A stretch of DNA of 8,186 bases from RGIG8306 sp964426655 (GTDB lineage: Bacteria; Bacillota; Clostridia; Lachnospirales; Lachnospiraceae): contig CAYRQT010000063.1 of the NCBI GenBank assembly GCA_964426655.1, positions 1 through 8,186 on the forward strand, given 5' to 3'. Numbering within the stretch: the stretch's first letter is position 1; each line of letters opens with the position of its first letter. Shown in pieces: positions 7,033 through 8,186 of this stretch. A program made the position numbers and the translations under genes. The notes beneath the pieces were generated by a model. The model made no database searches. It saw nothing but the letters and a program-made list of their open reading frames with translations, and was not told the DNA's origin.

Positions 7033-8037
7033 ATGAAAAAGGAAATTAGGAAATATGTGGCAGGTATTCTTTGGAGCCTGCTGATGGCCATTGCTGTTGC
7101 CATGACAGCCTATGGAGGAGAGGAAGTGGTCTGCCGTATTGGCACGAACTACTATTCCTCCATTAACCTGGCCGTTCAGGCTGCATCTTCAGGAGATACC
7201 ATTTTTGTCCTGAAAAATTGCACGGTAAATGCAAGAATTGACTATACGGATAAAATGCTGACCATTAAAGGGGAAACCGATCAAATCGTTGTCACCAGAG
7301 GAACCGGGTATACCGGTACGCTGTTTTATGTATATGGGGGCAGTACGGAAACCACAGGGCTGACCCTGGAAAATATCACGTTGGATGGCGGCGCTGCATG
7401 GGACGATGAAAGCCTTACGGCAGAAGCGGCCCGGGACAGAGTGAATACGGGTATTGTATCCACATCCCCTTTACTGTATGTAAAGGCTGCCGTTTTACAG
7501 TTAAATGAGGGGGCCATCATTGAGGACTGCATGGCAGTCGATCTAAATGATGAAATGGGTGTGGCCATTCAGCTAAAAAACGGTATTTTGAACATGTATG
7601 ACGGCGCAGTGATTCAGCGTTGTACAGGCGCTCGACTGACCCAGAGTAAATCCGTAAATTATTCCATCGTATGTAACTATGGTAATGGTACCATCAATAT
7701 GTATGGGGGTATTATTCAGGCCTGTGCAGATCTGGCAACAGACGCCAATTCTGCTTCTGCCATTTTTATGGCCAATTATTCCTATAGCGGCAATGCCGTT
7801 TTAAACATGTATGCAGATGCCCGAATTCAGGAGAATTATAGTGTGGACTGCTCCGCCGTTCTGGTGCGGGCGGCAGATTTTAATATGTATGGGGCTGCAT
7901 CTGTTTCGAATAATATTGGGGAGAATGCCTTCGGCGGCGTATTGATTTATACTTCTTCAAACATGCGAATGTATGACTCGGCCTCCGTCAAAAACAATGT
8001 TTCCGGAAAATATGGAGGGGGTGTATCGATAGCGTAA
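7033..8037 (+). CDS. Secreted beta-helix-like repeat protein, probably truncated at its C-terminus
   Basis: A 334-residue exported protein of unknown function. The N-terminus is a clear signal peptide: basic MKKEIRK, a hydrophobic stretch to about residue 26, and possible cleavage after AYG. The segment INLAVQAASSGDTIFVLKN followed by LTIKGE and LTLENITLDGG is typical of the first turns of pectate-lyase-like right-handed beta-helices found in large surface proteins of gut Firmicutes. Five degenerate repeats with an N-M-Y or R-M-Y core begin at residues 187, 222, 258, 284 and 312. The consensus is roughly xMYxxAxIxxN, and a GGGV closes the last one. The frame stops at once after this GGGVSIA, with no sorting signal, repeat cap or membrane anchor. 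The full protein was probably longer and was cut by the insertion-like DNA that follows. The start is supported by GAGGA at 5-nt spacing. Surface adhesion or glycan binding is only an inference. Confidence 0.85.
   Translation: MKKEIRKYVAGILWSLLMAIAVAMTAYGGEEVVCRIGTNYYSSINLAVQAASSGDTIFVLKNCTVNARIDYTDKMLTIKGETDQIVVTRGTGYTGTLFYVYGGSTETTGLTLENITLDGGAAWDDESLTAEAARDRVNTGIVSTSPLLYVKAAVLQLNEGAIIEDCMAVDLNDEMGVAIQLKNGILNMYDGAVIQRCTGARLTQSKSVNYSIVCNYGNGTINMYGGIIQACADLATDANSASAIFMANYSYSGNAVLNMYADARIQENYSVDCSAVLVRAADFNMYGAASVSNNIGENAFGGVLIYTSSNMRMYDSASVKNNVSGKYGGGVSIA
7591..8025 (+). repeat. Five degenerate beta-helix repeats within the secreted protein gene
   Basis: Codons for N/R-M-Y cores occur at 7591, 7696, 7804, 7882 and 7966, each followed by a small-residue strand and mostly an N/C turn. 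Spacing is 35, 36, 26 and 28 residues, close to one or one and a half helical turns. The DNA is divergent, so this is an old protein repeat and not a recent tandem duplication. Confidence 0.7.
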
Positions 8038-8079
8038 AATATCTTGTGTAAATAGAATTAGTCATAGAAAAAGGAACGA

Positions 8080-8126
8080 ACTTCTTTTAAGATTTTAAGT
8101 GACCAAACAAAAAAACTTAAAGGAGT
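8080..8126 (+). promoter_or_regulatory. Hairpin occluding a Shine-Dalgarno sequence
   Basis: ACTTC-(T)-TTTAAG (8080-8091) pairs with CTTAAAGGAGT (8116-8126), 11 pairs with one bulged T and one G-U pair, across a 24-nt A-rich loop. The right arm contains AAAGGAG. The fold would suppress translation when RNA is read in from outside, a known protective device of transposase genes. Its role here is inferred. Confidence 0.45.
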
Positions 8127-8138
8127 GAAATCGAGACT

Positions 8139-8186
8139 GTGAATAAAAGTCTGTAAAACCAGATCTTCTATGATAATTGTTGAGCT
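8139..8186 (+). pseudogene. Start of a degenerate transposase-like frame (runs off the window)
   Basis: GTG at 8139 begins V/M-N-K-S-L, then hits TAA (8154). If one missing base is restored at 8154-8155, the frame continues as K-P-D-L-L (8156-8170), TGA, TAA, L-L-S (8177-8185). One change each, TCA to TGA and CAA to TAA, would give KPDLLSQLLS. I recall that pattern near the N-terminus of IS256-family transposases of Lachnospiraceae. The gene would thus carry one frameshift and two nonsense codons within 16 codons, so it is dead unless the assembly edge is faulty. The SD at 8119-8125 lies 13 nt upstream, longer than usual. The evidence is short and the call is tentative. Confidence 0.35.

Larger units (their letters stand above)
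8038..8186 (+). mobile_element. Probable left end of a decayed IS256-type insertion sequence (partial)
   Basis: The DNA after the truncated surface-protein frame differs from the rest. It contains GTGTAAATAG, then a hairpin whose right arm holds an SD (AAAGGAG, 8119-8125) and whose left arm is ACTTCTTTTAAG (8080-8091). A short frame resembling the N-terminus of an IS256 (mutator-type) transposase follows. This layout, a terminal sequence, then an SD-occluding hairpin, then the transposase start, is common for insertion sequences. The exact left boundary is uncertain; it lies roughly at 8026-8040, where homology to the beta-helix repeat stops. The right end and target duplication lie outside the window. 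Family assignment rests on recollection of similar N-termini and was not searched. Confidence 0.4.

Noticed and set aside
1..8186. CRISPR array, toxin-antitoxin, defence island or phage genes
   Set aside because: No regularly spaced repeats or recognisable genes of these kinds were seen on either strand.

Overview
This window looks like a chromosomal fragment of a low-to-moderate-GC Gram-positive anaerobe of the Clostridia, most probably Lachnospiraceae. The evidence is the T-box-controlled pheST operon, the gene order secG-rnr-smpB (a common Firmicutes synteny), strong AGGAG-type ribosome binding sites, and U-tailed intrinsic terminators. All genes lie on the + strand. A 10-N gap inside rnr shows that this is a scaffolded draft assembly.

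Layout. Positions 1-209 hold most of a tRNA-Phe T-box riboswitch: probable specifier UUC, a T-box AGGGTGGTACCGCG, and a terminator. Its 5' end lies outside the window. It controls pheS (243-1262) and pheT (1286-3706), the two subunits of phenylalanyl-tRNA synthetase. A sigma-A-like promoter at 3718-3746 and a hairpin leader precede secG (3806-4048), a small subunit of the Sec translocase. A strong intrinsic terminator (4053-4082) separates secG from rnr (4099-6278, RNase R, broken only by the gap). The rnr end overlaps smpB (6259-6723) by 20 nt, and a terminator at 6754-6798 ends this unit. RNase R and SmpB cooperate in trans-translation: SmpB with tmRNA rescues stalled ribosomes, and RNase R degrades the faulty mRNA. 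The tmRNA gene itself is not seen here.

The accessory part begins after about 300 bases of AT-rich intergenic DNA. An extended -10 promoter (6967-6995) drives a secreted, repeat-containing beta-helix-like protein (7033-8037). This reading frame stops abruptly right after a repeat. The DNA that follows (about 8038-8186) resembles the left end of a decayed IS256-type insertion sequence: a hairpin that sequesters an SD, then the start of a frameshifted, nonsense-containing transposase-like frame. The surface protein gene is therefore probably truncated by an insertion.

Most of the window is conserved housekeeping DNA, and I see no convincing new multi-gene system. The points most worth a second look are the decayed element and truncated surface protein at the right edge, the terminator sitting directly in front of rnr, the secG leader structure, and the missing ssrA downstream of smpB.
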